Source: Micromonospora haikouensis (GTDB lineage Bacteria; Actinomycetota; Actinomycetes; Mycobacteriales; Micromonosporaceae). From it: a DNA stretch of 64,000 nucleotides. Of this stretch, positions 8,780-16,109 are shown one piece after another; position 1 is the stretch's first letter, and every line of letters begins with the position of its first letter. Both the position numbers and the translations under genes were made by a program. The stretch spans positions 62,001 to 126,000 of the forward strand of contig NZ_FMCW01000015.1 of assembly GCF_900091595.1 (NCBI RefSeq). Reading direction: 5' to 3'. The notes below the pieces were generated by a model, which saw only the letters and a list, made by a program, of their open reading frames with translations, was not told the origin of the DNA and searched no databases.

Positions 8780-9823
8780 TCAGGCCGGTGCGCCGACCCG
8801 GCCCCGACCCCGCCGACCGCGCCGGGTCGGGGTCACCCCGTCGGTCCCGCCGCCAGCCTCCTCGCCGACCTCCTGGCCGGACGGCGCGGAGCCGTCGGAT
8901 CCGGCCCCGGCGGACAGCTCGTCGTGCCCGGACAGGCCCAACGGGCCGCCGGACGGGGACGGCAGCGGGCCACCGGACGGGGACGGGCCAGCACCGGCCA
9001 CGCCCGCCCCGGTCAGCTCCTCGTCGTCGCCGAACGCATCCACCCCGCCGAACGGGCGACCAGCGCCACCCGAGCCACCCGAGCCAAGGGCGCCATCCGC
9101 GCCGGCACCGCCGCCGATCCCGCCGTCCTCACCGAGCCCGCCGTTGCCGCGGAACCCGCCGTCCCCGTCCTTGCCACCGAACCCGCCGATCCCGCCACTG
9201 GCGTCGAACCCGTCGTCCTCACCGAGCCCGTCGTCGTCGCCGGAGCCGTCGTCCAGGTCGTCCCGTTCGTCGAGTTCGTCCAAGCCACGCGGGTCGAAGG
9301 AGGCGCGGGCCGGGGCGAAGTCGTCCGGCTCGAAGTCCTCGTCGTAGGGGCGGCCCTCCGGCCCGCTGGGGGCCTGCCCGCGCGGGACCCGCTCGGTCGG
9401 CTCGCCGTGCACCCGGCTCTCCGCCTCGGCATCCTCGACCGTGCTGGTGGCCACGTTCGGCCGGTTGCGCAGGAACCGCCCACGCCCTCGGGACAGGTCG
9501 TGGCCGACGGCGACCGCCTCCAGCTCGTACACCGTGCGGTGGTTGCCCGCGTCGTCGGTCCAGTCGCGCGTGTAGAGCCGCCCGGCGACCACCACCGGGT
9601 CGCCGACCATCACGGAGGCGGCCACCCCCTCGGCCAGCTTCCGCCAGCAGTTGACGCGGACTCGGAGGCTGTTGCCGTCGACCCACCGGCCGCTGCCCCG
9701 GTCGAGCCGGCGGGCGGTGGAGGCCACCTTGAAGTTGGCCACGAGCGTGCCGCTCTGGGTGGTACGCCGCCACTCCGGCGCCGTCAGAACATTGCCGACG
9801 ACCGTTACGTAGGTATCGAACAT
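8780..9823 (-). CDS. ssb: Single-stranded DNA-binding protein with long acidic Gly-rich tail
   Basis: A 347-residue protein with an N-terminal OB-fold typical of SSB (MFDTYVTVVGNVLTAPEWRR, LVANFKVAS, VNCWRKLAEGVAASVMVGDPVVVAGRLYTRDW, TVYELEAVAVGHDLSRG). The OB fold ends near residue 115. The rest is a very long low-complexity tail rich in Asp, Gly and Phe (GGIGGFGGKDGDGGFRG and similar). It ends in GRVGAPA and lacks the acidic DDDIPF tip that recruits partner proteins, so it resembles the second, SsbB-like paralogue of actinomycetes. The ATG at 9823 has GGAGGG just upstream. The tail is far longer than usual. Confidence 0.93.
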   Translation of the reverse strand: MFDTYVTVVGNVLTAPEWRRTTQSGTLVANFKVASTARRLDRGSGRWVDGNSLRVRVNCWRKLAEGVAASVMVGDPVVVAGRLYTRDWTDDAGNHRTVYELEAVAVGHDLSRGRGRFLRNRPNVATSTVEDAEAESRVHGEPTERVPRGQAPSGPEGRPYDEDFEPDDFAPARASFDPRGLDELDERDDLDDGSGDDDGLGEDDGFDASGGIGGFGGKDGDGGFRGNGGLGEDGGIGGGAGADGALGSGGSGGAGRPFGGVDAFGDDEELTGAGVAGAGPSPSGGPLPSPSGGPLGLSGHDELSAGAGSDGSAPSGQEVGEEAGGGTDGVTPTRRGRRGRGRVGAPA

Positions 9824-9920
9824 CGTCCCTCCAAGAAGAGATCGGGGTTGCCATCGTGAGTCGACTCGCCGCCGACACTGGCCGCCCCGGCCAGCCCGCC
9901 GCCACCGCGAGGCCGCCGCC

Positions 9921-9948
9921 TGTGGACAAGCCGACGGCCTGTGGACAA
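9921..9948 (-). promoter_or_regulatory. Two DnaA-box-like sites upstream of ssb
   Basis: Two perfect copies of TTGTCCACA (read on the minus strand) lie at 9921-9929 and 9940-9948, 19 bp apart. This is the preferred DnaA box of Streptomyces-type DnaA. They sit in the 337-bp gap 9824-10160 between the divergent ssb and HPF-like genes. I see no other structure in that gap apart from scattered TGATCAAGC copies near 9953 and 10046. Confidence 0.55.
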
Positions 9949-10160
9949 AGACCTGATCAAGCTCGGATGTGCTAGGCCCCCGGCCGGGAAGCGGCACGGG
10001 CGACCCGCCAGAGGCGTTTCCGGACGGCCCGTGACTGGGTACAGCTTTGATCAAGCGAGCACCACCGACGGCACGCCGTCCGATCAGAAAGGCCACGGGA
10101 CATGACTTCCTGCCGACCCCGTACGACCGGTTCCGTCCGCACGGACGGCGAGGCGCAGCG

Positions 10161-10607
10161 ATGAGCGCCGTGGCGAACCCCGCGACCGTGGCCGAGTGCC
10201 TGCGCGTCGGGGCCGGTTTCTCCCAGGGCGACCGGAACTGGATCGCCGAGCAGTTCGCGACCCTTGACGCCCGGCTGGCCGGCTTCCACGCCGACGCCAC
10301 CGAGCTGGAGGTGTCGGTGAAGGACCGGGAGGCGCGGGGGCAGAAGGTCACCCTGGAGTGCTGGATCGCCGGTCGGCAGAAGATCGTGACCACCTCCGCC
10401 GAGGAGGACCTGCACGCCGCGCTCAACGACGTCCGCGACGACCTGCGCCGCCGGCTCAACGACGCCAAGACCCGGCAGGAGCCGCGCAACAACAAGCGGC
10501 TGCGCGACACCGGCCAGCCCGAGGCGGGCCTGCCTGGCACCGAGCTGGACGACACCGACGCCGACACCGGCAGCGACGCGCCCCGGGCCGACGCCGAGAC
10601 CGCCTGA
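10161..10607 (+). CDS. HPF/RaiA-family ribosome-associated protein
   Basis: A 148-residue protein whose central part fits the sigma-54 modulation/ribosome hibernation fold: strand FHADATELEVSVKDREARGQKVTLECWIAG, then VTTSAEEDLHAALNDVRDDLRRRLNDAKTRQEPRNNKR, a long basic helix. The family binds the 30S subunit and slows translation in stationary phase. The C-terminus is a short acidic tail and lacks the long-HPF dimerisation domain. The ATG at 10161 was preferred to the upstream ATG at 10047 because the extra 38 residues look non-coding. It diverges from ssb. Confidence 0.78.
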   Translation: MSAVANPATVAECLRVGAGFSQGDRNWIAEQFATLDARLAGFHADATELEVSVKDREARGQKVTLECWIAGRQKIVTTSAEEDLHAALNDVRDDLRRRLNDAKTRQEPRNNKRLRDTGQPEAGLPGTELDDTDADTGSDAPRADAETA

Positions 10608-10613
10608 TCCGAT

Positions 10614-10666
10614 CCCCGCCGGGGAGGTGGTGTCCGCCACGGCGGGCCGCCATCTCCCCGGCGGGG
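10614..10666. terminator. Terminator hairpin after HPF-like gene
   Basis: Thirteen-base perfect arms (CCCCGCCGGGGAG and its complement) with a smaller nested GGTGG/CCGCC stem lie directly after the stop codon at 10607. Confidence 0.7.
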
Positions 10667-10703
10667 CTACCGTCGGGTAGCTTGCGGGCGTACCGTCGCG
10701 GTC

Positions 10704-11831
10704 GTGGAACCGGATGTGCTGGGGCCGCCGTACGAGCGGCAGACGATCGACCTGGGCACCGACGACGAGGGCCCGGTCGTCGCGACCCTGGTCCGCCGCC
10801 GGGCCGACCGGCCGACCCGCCGCGCGGTGCTCTACGTGCACGGGTACGTCGACTATTTCTTCCAGACCCACGTGGCCGACTTCTACGCCGAGCGGGGCTG
10901 GGACTTCTACGCCCTCGACCTGCGAAAGTACGGCCGCAGCCTGCTCGCGCACCAGACCCCGAACTTCTGCCGCGACCTCGGCGACTACTTCCCCGAGCTG
11001 GACGCCGCCGCGAAGATCGTCCGCACCGACGACGGCCACGACACGCTGCTGGTCATGGGCCATTCCACCGGCGGCCTCGTCATCTCCCTCTGGGCGCACG
11101 CCCGACGCGACGCCGGCATCGTCGACGGGCTCGTGCTCAACAGCCCCTTCTTCGACATCAACGCCCCCTGGGTGGTCCGCAGACCCCTCGCGGCCGCCGT
11201 CTCGCGCCTGGGCCGCAGCGCGCCGCGCCGCCGCCTCCCCTTCGGCCTCGGCACCGTGTACGGCGAGAGCCTGCACGCCGACCATCGGGGCGAGTGGACG
11301 TACGACCTGGCGTGGAAGCCGCTCGCCGGGTTCCCGGTCCGGGCCGGCTGGCTGAACGCGGTCCGCGCCGGTCAGCGGCAGCTCCGCGCCGGCCTCGACA
11401 TCCCGGTGCCGGTGCTGCTGGCCTGCTCGACCCGCACCTTCCGGGGCACGAAGTGGCACGACTCGGCGGCACTCGCCGACGCCGTCCTGGACGTGGAGCA
11501 CATGGTCCGCTGGGCGCCCCGCCTCGGCCGGCACGTGACCCTGGCCCGCTTCGACGGCGGCATGCACGACCTGACCCTCTCCGGCCCCGCCGTACGGGAG
11601 AAGGTCTTCGTCGAGGTGGGCCGGTGGGCGGAGGCGTTCCTCGCCGCCGGCCCAACGCCCGAGGAGCCGACGCCCAGGGAGCCGACCTCTGGGGAGCCGA
11701 CGACGTCTGGGGAGCCGGGCGGCGCACCGCCGGCCGAGGAGTCGGCCGACCAGCCGACGCCCGAGGTGCCGGCAAGTCGGGCACCTGCAGAGGCGCCCAC
11801 GCCGAGCGCGGAGGCCGCCGCAGCGAGCTGA
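10704..11831 (+). CDS. Alpha/beta hydrolase (serine aminopeptidase/monoacylglycerol lipase type)
   Basis: A 375-residue soluble alpha/beta hydrolase. The oxyanion region is YVHGYVDYFF (about residues 44-53) and the nucleophile elbow is GHSTGG with Ser121. FDGGMHDLTLS gives the catalytic His, and the DIPVPVLLACS segment precedes the acidic residue region. It resembles the Hydrolase_4 group, which cleaves lipid or peptide esters. The last 55 residues form a Pro/Glu/Thr repeat tail (EPTPREPTSGEPTTSGEP type) that is probably disordered. The GTG start has no clear ribosome binding site. It is the last chromosomal gene before tRNA-Arg. Confidence 0.87.
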   Translation: MEPDVLGPPYERQTIDLGTDDEGPVVATLVRRRADRPTRRAVLYVHGYVDYFFQTHVADFYAERGWDFYALDLRKYGRSLLAHQTPNFCRDLGDYFPELDAAAKIVRTDDGHDTLLVMGHSTGGLVISLWAHARRDAGIVDGLVLNSPFFDINAPWVVRRPLAAAVSRLGRSAPRRRLPFGLGTVYGESLHADHRGEWTYDLAWKPLAGFPVRAGWLNAVRAGQRQLRAGLDIPVPVLLACSTRTFRGTKWHDSAALADAVLDVEHMVRWAPRLGRHVTLARFDGGMHDLTLSGPAVREKVFVEVGRWAEAFLAAGPTPEEPTPREPTSGEPTTSGEPGGAPPAEESADQPTPEVPASRAPAEAPTPSAEAAAAS

Positions 11832-11957
11832 CCGGGCGAAACAGGGGTGCCCGCCGGCACCGGGCCGTGCGACGCTGAACGCGCGTCGACGGGCCGCCCC
11901 GTCGCGCCGGGCACCCTCGGCGCGGCGGTACCCTCTTGGCGCGAGACCCACCAGCGC

Positions 11958-12030
11958 GCGCCCGTAGCTCAGCGGATAGAGCAGGGGACTTCTAATCCCA
12001 AGGCCGCAGGTTCGAATCCTGCCGGGCGCA
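11958..12030 (+). tRNA. tRNA-Arg (anticodon UCU)
   Basis: 73 nt. The acceptor stem is GCGCCCG/CGGGCGC with discriminator A, the D-arm is GCTC...GAGC, the anticodon loop CTTCTAA gives UCU at 11991-11993, and the T-arm is GCAGG TTCGAAT CCTGC. CCA is not encoded. The first pair of the anticodon stem is a G-A mismatch. The 3' half is the integration site of the AICE; because the crossover core is identical, the tRNA stays intact. Confidence 0.97.
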
Positions 12031-12032
12031 CA
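11988..12032 (+). repeat. attL core (inside tRNA-Arg)
   Basis: This is the 45-bp segment from the anticodon loop to two bases past the tRNA end, identical to 27406-27450. Identity stops on both sides (11987 G versus 27405 C; 12033 G versus 27451 T). Confidence 0.93.
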
Positions 12033-12058
12033 GGTACTTCTCCCATCCGACCGGCTCG

Positions 12059-12075
12059 CGTAGAGCTATTCGTGG
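12059..12075 (+). promoter_or_regulatory. Candidate integrase arm-type site, left
   Basis: CGTAGAGCTATTCGTGG, 17 bp, is found again in the same orientation at 27292-27308 near the other end of the element. It lies 27 bp inside the left att core and upstream of the integrase start. A pair flanking the core in the circular form fits arm-type binding sites. This is inference. Confidence 0.55.
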
Positions 12076-12099
12076 AGCCATCGAGCTACCGTCGGCTCT

Positions 12100-13578
12100 G
12101 TGGCAGGCATGAAGCGGCAGCGCGGCGAGATCATGAAGCTCCCCAGCGGGTCACTCCGCGTAAGGGTCTATGCGGGTGTCGACCCGCTCACCGGCAAGCG
12201 GCACTACCTCACCGAGACCGTCCCGGCAGGCCGGAACGCCGAGCGCGAGGCCGAGAAGGTGCGGACCCGCTTCCTCAACGAGGTTGACGAGAAGCGCAAC
12301 CCGCGCACCCGAGCGACGCTGAACCAACTGCTTGACAAGTGGTTGGACGTCGCCGACATCGAGCCGACCACCCGCATGGGCTACGTGAACAAGCTCAACA
12401 AGCATGTCCGGCCGGTGCTCGGCAAGCTGGCACTGACCCGGCTCGACGCCGAGACGTTGGAGTCGTTCTACGCGAGCCTGCGCCGCTGCCGCGACTGGTG
12501 CGGCGGGAAGGCGTTCGTGAAGCACCGCGTGGAAGGTGAGCACACCTGCACGGCGAAGTGCCGGCCGCACGTCTGCAAGCCGCTCAGCGCCTCATCAGTG
12601 CGCCAGATCCACTGGATTCTCAGTGGTGCGTTCAGCCGGGCTGTCCGGTGGCGCTGGATCGCCGTCAACCCCGCCGGGCAGGCCGAGCCACCCGCGCCGC
12701 CGCACCCCGACCCGCAGCCGCCGAACCCGGCCGAAGCCGCGCGCATCATCAACGAGGCGTGGCGCGATCCGGACTGGGGGGCGCTGGTCTGGCTCGCCAT
12801 GACGACCGGCGCCCGGCGCGGCGAGCTGTGCGCGCTGCGCTGGCATCACCTCGACCTGGCCGCTGGCGTCCTGACGCTGCGGCGCAGCGCCTACCTGGAC
12901 GAGAACGGCGAACTGCGGGAGAAGGACACCAAGACGCATCAGCAGCGGCGGGTAGCGCTCGACCCGGAAACGATCGAAGTGCTGCGGGAACTGCATGGCC
13001 GGTACCTCGACCGCCTGGCCCAGCTCGACGCGGACGCCGATCCCGCCGACTACGTCTTCTCCCCCGAGGTGGACAACAGCCGCGGCTACCGCCCCGACAC
13101 GATCACCCAGCGGTACGGCCGGCTCGCCGCCCGGCTCGGCATCGCGAGCCACATCCACGCACTGCGCCACTACTCGGCAACTGAGTTGATCAACGCGGGT
13201 GTCGACGTGCGAACGGTCGCCGGCCGGCTCGGTCACGGTGGCGGGGGCACAACGACACTGCGGGTCTACGCAGCCTGGCTGTCGGAGTCGGACCAGCGTG
13301 CAGCCGGGACCCTAGCCGCCCGGATGCCACCACGCCCCGCCGCGCCTATGCAGCGCACGGCGGAGAACAGCCCGTACCGCGTTATTGCGGCAGAGCTTCG
13401 CGAGCGGATCGCGACCGGCGCGCTGCAGTCCGGCGAACAACTCCCTACGGTTGCCGAGCTGGCGGCGGCGCACGGCGTCTCAGTCGGCACCGCCCACCGA
13501 GCTGTGGCACTGCTGACGGCGGAAGGTTTGGTGAGCGCTATCCGAGGTCGCCGCGCGACCGCGGCGGGTCCCGAGTGA
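12100..13578 (+). CDS. int: Tyrosine recombinase (AICE integrase) with C-terminal GntR winged helix
   Basis: A 492-residue protein. The N-terminal arm-binding and SAM-like core-binding domains run to about residue 190 and contain the Cys/His-rich insert CRDWCGGKAFVKHR...HTCTAKCRPHVCKPLS seen in AICE integrases. The catalytic domain carries TTGARRGELCALRW (R239/R240), HALRH (H353, R356), LGHGGG (H379) and the nucleophile Y390 in RVYAAW. After about residue 420 an extra GntR-type winged helix follows (YRVIAAELRERIATGALQSG, then LPTVAELAAAHGVSVGTAHRA). The family integrates the element into the tRNA gene. The fused regulator domain is unusual and could tie recombination to regulation or DNA binding. 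It reads away from the tRNA. Confidence 0.95.
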   Translation: MAGMKRQRGEIMKLPSGSLRVRVYAGVDPLTGKRHYLTETVPAGRNAEREAEKVRTRFLNEVDEKRNPRTRATLNQLLDKWLDVADIEPTTRMGYVNKLNKHVRPVLGKLALTRLDAETLESFYASLRRCRDWCGGKAFVKHRVEGEHTCTAKCRPHVCKPLSASSVRQIHWILSGAFSRAVRWRWIAVNPAGQAEPPAPPHPDPQPPNPAEAARIINEAWRDPDWGALVWLAMTTGARRGELCALRWHHLDLAAGVLTLRRSAYLDENGELREKDTKTHQQRRVALDPETIEVLRELHGRYLDRLAQLDADADPADYVFSPEVDNSRGYRPDTITQRYGRLAARLGIASHIHALRHYSATELINAGVDVRTVAGRLGHGGGGTTTLRVYAAWLSESDQRAAGTLAARMPPRPAAPMQRTAENSPYRVIAAELRERIATGALQSGEQLPTVAELAAAHGVSVGTAHRAVALLTAEGLVSAIRGRRATAAGPE

Positions 13579-13733
13579 CGCTCACCCAAACCTGGTATCT
13601 GCAGTGCTCGACATTGGTTCTACAACGTTCGTCGCGGATCCGACAGCTGGCGGGTGGTCCCGCCCTCACGAGTATGCAAGCGATCCAACGGATCTTGTGG
13701 GAGAATCTCATCTCCCTCGCAAAGGAGAGACGC

Positions 13734-13916
13734 GTGGACTGGACTGAAATTGCCGCCGCAGCAGCAGGCGTATTACTTGGCATAGCCGGAGATCGGTCGC
13801 TGATCGCAATCGGCCGAAGGCGAGTGCAGAAGCAGGTACAAAAGGCTGGAGATTTTTCGAGCCAGACTCAGGTGGGCGGCAACTACACCCAAGAGAAGGA
13901 CCATGTGGAAAGGTAA
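13734..13916 (+). CDS. Small protein with one hydrophobic helix and a G-x-S-x-Q-x-Q motif
   Basis: A 60-residue product starting (V)DWTEIAAAAAGVLLGIAGDRSL. It has one short hydrophobic segment, then a basic stretch (RRRVQKQVQK), then GDFSSQTQVGGNYTQ. The GTG at 13734 has AAAGGAGAG just upstream and is preferred to a start at 13575 that would overlap the integrase end. It overlaps the next gene by 14 bp, so the two are very likely coupled. The G-D/N-x-S-S/T-Q-x-Q motif recurs at the N-terminus of that next protein. Base composition is much less GC-rich than the chromosome. Function unknown. Confidence 0.7.
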   Translation: MDWTEIAAAAAGVLLGIAGDRSLIAIGRRRVQKQVQKAGDFSSQTQVGGNYTQEKDHVER

Positions 13917-15003
13917 GCAGCGCCAGTCAGCGGGAAACGATTCCACGCAGATTCAAACCCAGACGCTCGTGGTCGTCCAGGGCGTAACGGAAGAACGTGC
14001 TGCCGAAATAGCCGAAATCACCGCAAGAAAGGTGGCGAGTGAATTCACTGCAGACGCCAGAAGCGCCGCCCAGGCGAGAATTGGCAGCTTCGATCAACAG
14101 CTAGTGGCAGAATTTGCCACTAAGGGGCTATTGGAGACATTCAGAGACCCCGGATTTCAGATCTTACTAAACAAGGCGCAGATGCAGGCCGCCGCAACGG
14201 AAAACGAGGCGGACCACGAGCTACTCACCAAGCTTCTTGCCGAACGCGCCTCAGACCAGCGAAAGCCGATTCATTTAGCAGTAACTCGCGCAGCCGAGGT
14301 AATCGATTCTATCGACGAAACCACGCTTGCAGGGATGACCCTTCTATGGTACAGCCTCGACACATTCTCGGCATCGACCGACCCTCTGCAGAGCCTGATC
14401 GGTCGAGAGGGAAACTACCACGACCTGCTTAATGCGGGCCCACTACCAAAAGGGACCGCATGGCTCGACGACCTGGATCTATTAGACCTCATAAGCGTCG
14501 ATCACTCGCAGGCCCGGACCATGAAGCCACTCGAAGACCTTACAATAGACCGGAGACCCGGACTCTTTTCCAGAGGGCTTAATGAGGACGAAGCAAATGA
14601 GATGCGGCGCCGACTGGATGCACTAAGCGAGGGCCTCGCTTCGCTAGTAATGCCACATAGTCTCGCTCCGGGCTACTTCAGGATCAATGCCGCAAGCCTG
14701 GGTGACCATCGAGAGATTGCAGAAAGGAAAGGACTATCAAGCGGACAGACGAAGCTACTCGAAAAGATATTCGAGGACTGCTCCTGCGGAACAGTCGACC
14801 CAGACGTCAAGAAGAAAGCCATAGATTTCATCGAAGGGCTGCCCAATTATTCGAAAATCCGAACTTGGTTCAACGGATTCAACTCGCAGGTCGCCATCAG
14901 GATTACCGCTCCCGGAATTGCCATCGCTTATTCGAACGCAAGGAGATTCAATAGTCTCGCCGGACTAGACAAGCTCTCTAACCTTCTAACCAGAAGGCCC
15001 TAG
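13903..15003 (+). CDS. LPO_1073/Vpar_1526-like protein, AICE cargo
   Basis: A 366-residue soluble, mostly helical protein. The N-terminus MWKGKQRQSAGNDSTQIQTQ followed by TEERAAEIAEITARKVASEF, and the body segment RKPIHLAVTRAAEVIDSIDETTLAGMTLLW, closely resemble the family named LPO_1073/Vpar_1526 as I remember it. Its function is not established. AGAAGGA lies before the ATG at 13903. Codon use is AT-rich for this genome (many AAA, ATA, CTA), showing recent acquisition. It lies between the integrase and other cargo and forms a unit with the 60-residue gene. Accessory position suggests a defence or fitness role, but that is only inference. Confidence 0.8.
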   Translation: MWKGKQRQSAGNDSTQIQTQTLVVVQGVTEERAAEIAEITARKVASEFTADARSAAQARIGSFDQQLVAEFATKGLLETFRDPGFQILLNKAQMQAAATENEADHELLTKLLAERASDQRKPIHLAVTRAAEVIDSIDETTLAGMTLLWYSLDTFSASTDPLQSLIGREGNYHDLLNAGPLPKGTAWLDDLDLLDLISVDHSQARTMKPLEDLTIDRRPGLFSRGLNEDEANEMRRRLDALSEGLASLVMPHSLAPGYFRINAASLGDHREIAERKGLSSGQTKLLEKIFEDCSCGTVDPDVKKKAIDFIEGLPNYSKIRTWFNGFNSQVAIRITAPGIAIAYSNARRFNSLAGLDKLSNLLTRRP

Positions 15004-15074
15004 GACCGTTTTCCTTGTCCTCGCCTTCTGACTGCCCCTGCCCGCTTCAGCCGATACCAGGCATGATGAGATAC

Positions 15075-16109
15075 ATGCGTATGCTGGTGCTCGGAGGAAC
15101 GTGGTTTGTAGGTCACGCGATCGTGACAGCAGCTCTCGATGCGGGCTGGGATGTCACCACGTTCAACCGAGGCAGCTCCGGGCCAGACGTCGGCGGCGTC
15201 CTGGCAGTCCGGGGCGATCGTGCTAGAACTTCTGACATTACCTCTCTGGCCTCTGCCGGCCCTTGGGATGCCGTGGTCGACACCTCGGGCTACGTGCCTA
15301 GGAACGTCTTCGGCGTGGCTCGCGCGCTCGCGCCCGTCGCCGATCGCTATGTCTTCATGTCGACGGTCAGCGTCTACCGAGACTGGCCAACAAGGCCACT
15401 GAGCGAACGCTCCGACGTGCTCTACTGCTCGCCAGACGCCGGCCCCGACTACGGCACCGATACCGAGGACGGGCCGACCCAATACGGCTACCAGAAGGCC
15501 GGTTGCGAGGCAGCAGCAGTAGCCGCGTTCGGAACGGATCGGACCACGATCCTACGCCCCGGTGTGGTGCTCGGCCCGCGTGAGTACGTCGGCCGCCTGC
15601 CGTGGTGGCTGCGCCGCGTGGCTGCTGGTGGGAACGTTCTAGCCCCCGGCTCCCCCGACCGCACCATCCAGCCGGTCGACGTACGCGACCTGGCCGCGTT
15701 CGCACTCCACACCATCACCGAAGGCTTCTCGGGCGCGTTCAACGTCTGCGCCCCGGTCGACGGCGCCACCTTCGGCGGGCTCCTGGCGGACTGCGCCCAC
15801 GCAACCGGGTCTGACGCCTCCTTCGACTGGGTGCCCGATGAGGTGTTGCTCAACCACGGCGTCCGGCAGTGGTCCGAGCTACCTCTCTGGCGCACGTTCG
15901 ACGGCGTTTGGCGCGTCGACACCGCCAGGGCGCAGGCATCCGGCCTACGCTGCCGGCCGCTCTCCCTGACCGTCCGCGATACCTGGCGCTGGATGGTGGA
16001 GAGCAGCGAGGCCAGCAGCCACGATCGGGCCGCCGAGATCGGCATCAGTCGGGAGAAGGAAGCTCAGGTGTTGGCCGCCTGGCACCGGTCAGGTGAGCGG
16101 ACGAGCTGA
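15075..16109 (+). CDS. NAD-dependent epimerase/dehydratase family protein (extended SDR)
   Basis: A 344-residue Rossmann protein starting MRMLVLGGTWFVGHAIV, the GxxGxxG-type nucleotide-binding loop. Further marks are WDAVVDTSGYVP, YVFMSTVSVYRDW with the SDR Ser/Tyr region, TQYGYQKAGCEAA with the YxxxK pair, ILRPGVVLGPREYVGRLPWWL, and a C-terminal substrate domain. Members are reductases, epimerases or isoflavone-reductase-like enzymes; the substrate cannot be told. The ATG at 15075 matches family starts, with GATGAG just upstream. Its last 21 bp overlap the convergent regulator gene 16089-17366. It is accessory cargo of the element. Confidence 0.82.
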   Translation: MRMLVLGGTWFVGHAIVTAALDAGWDVTTFNRGSSGPDVGGVLAVRGDRARTSDITSLASAGPWDAVVDTSGYVPRNVFGVARALAPVADRYVFMSTVSVYRDWPTRPLSERSDVLYCSPDAGPDYGTDTEDGPTQYGYQKAGCEAAAVAAFGTDRTTILRPGVVLGPREYVGRLPWWLRRVAAGGNVLAPGSPDRTIQPVDVRDLAAFALHTITEGFSGAFNVCAPVDGATFGGLLADCAHATGSDASFDWVPDEVLLNHGVRQWSELPLWRTFDGVWRVDTARAQASGLRCRPLSLTVRDTWRWMVESSEASSHDRAAEIGISREKEAQVLAAWHRSGERTS

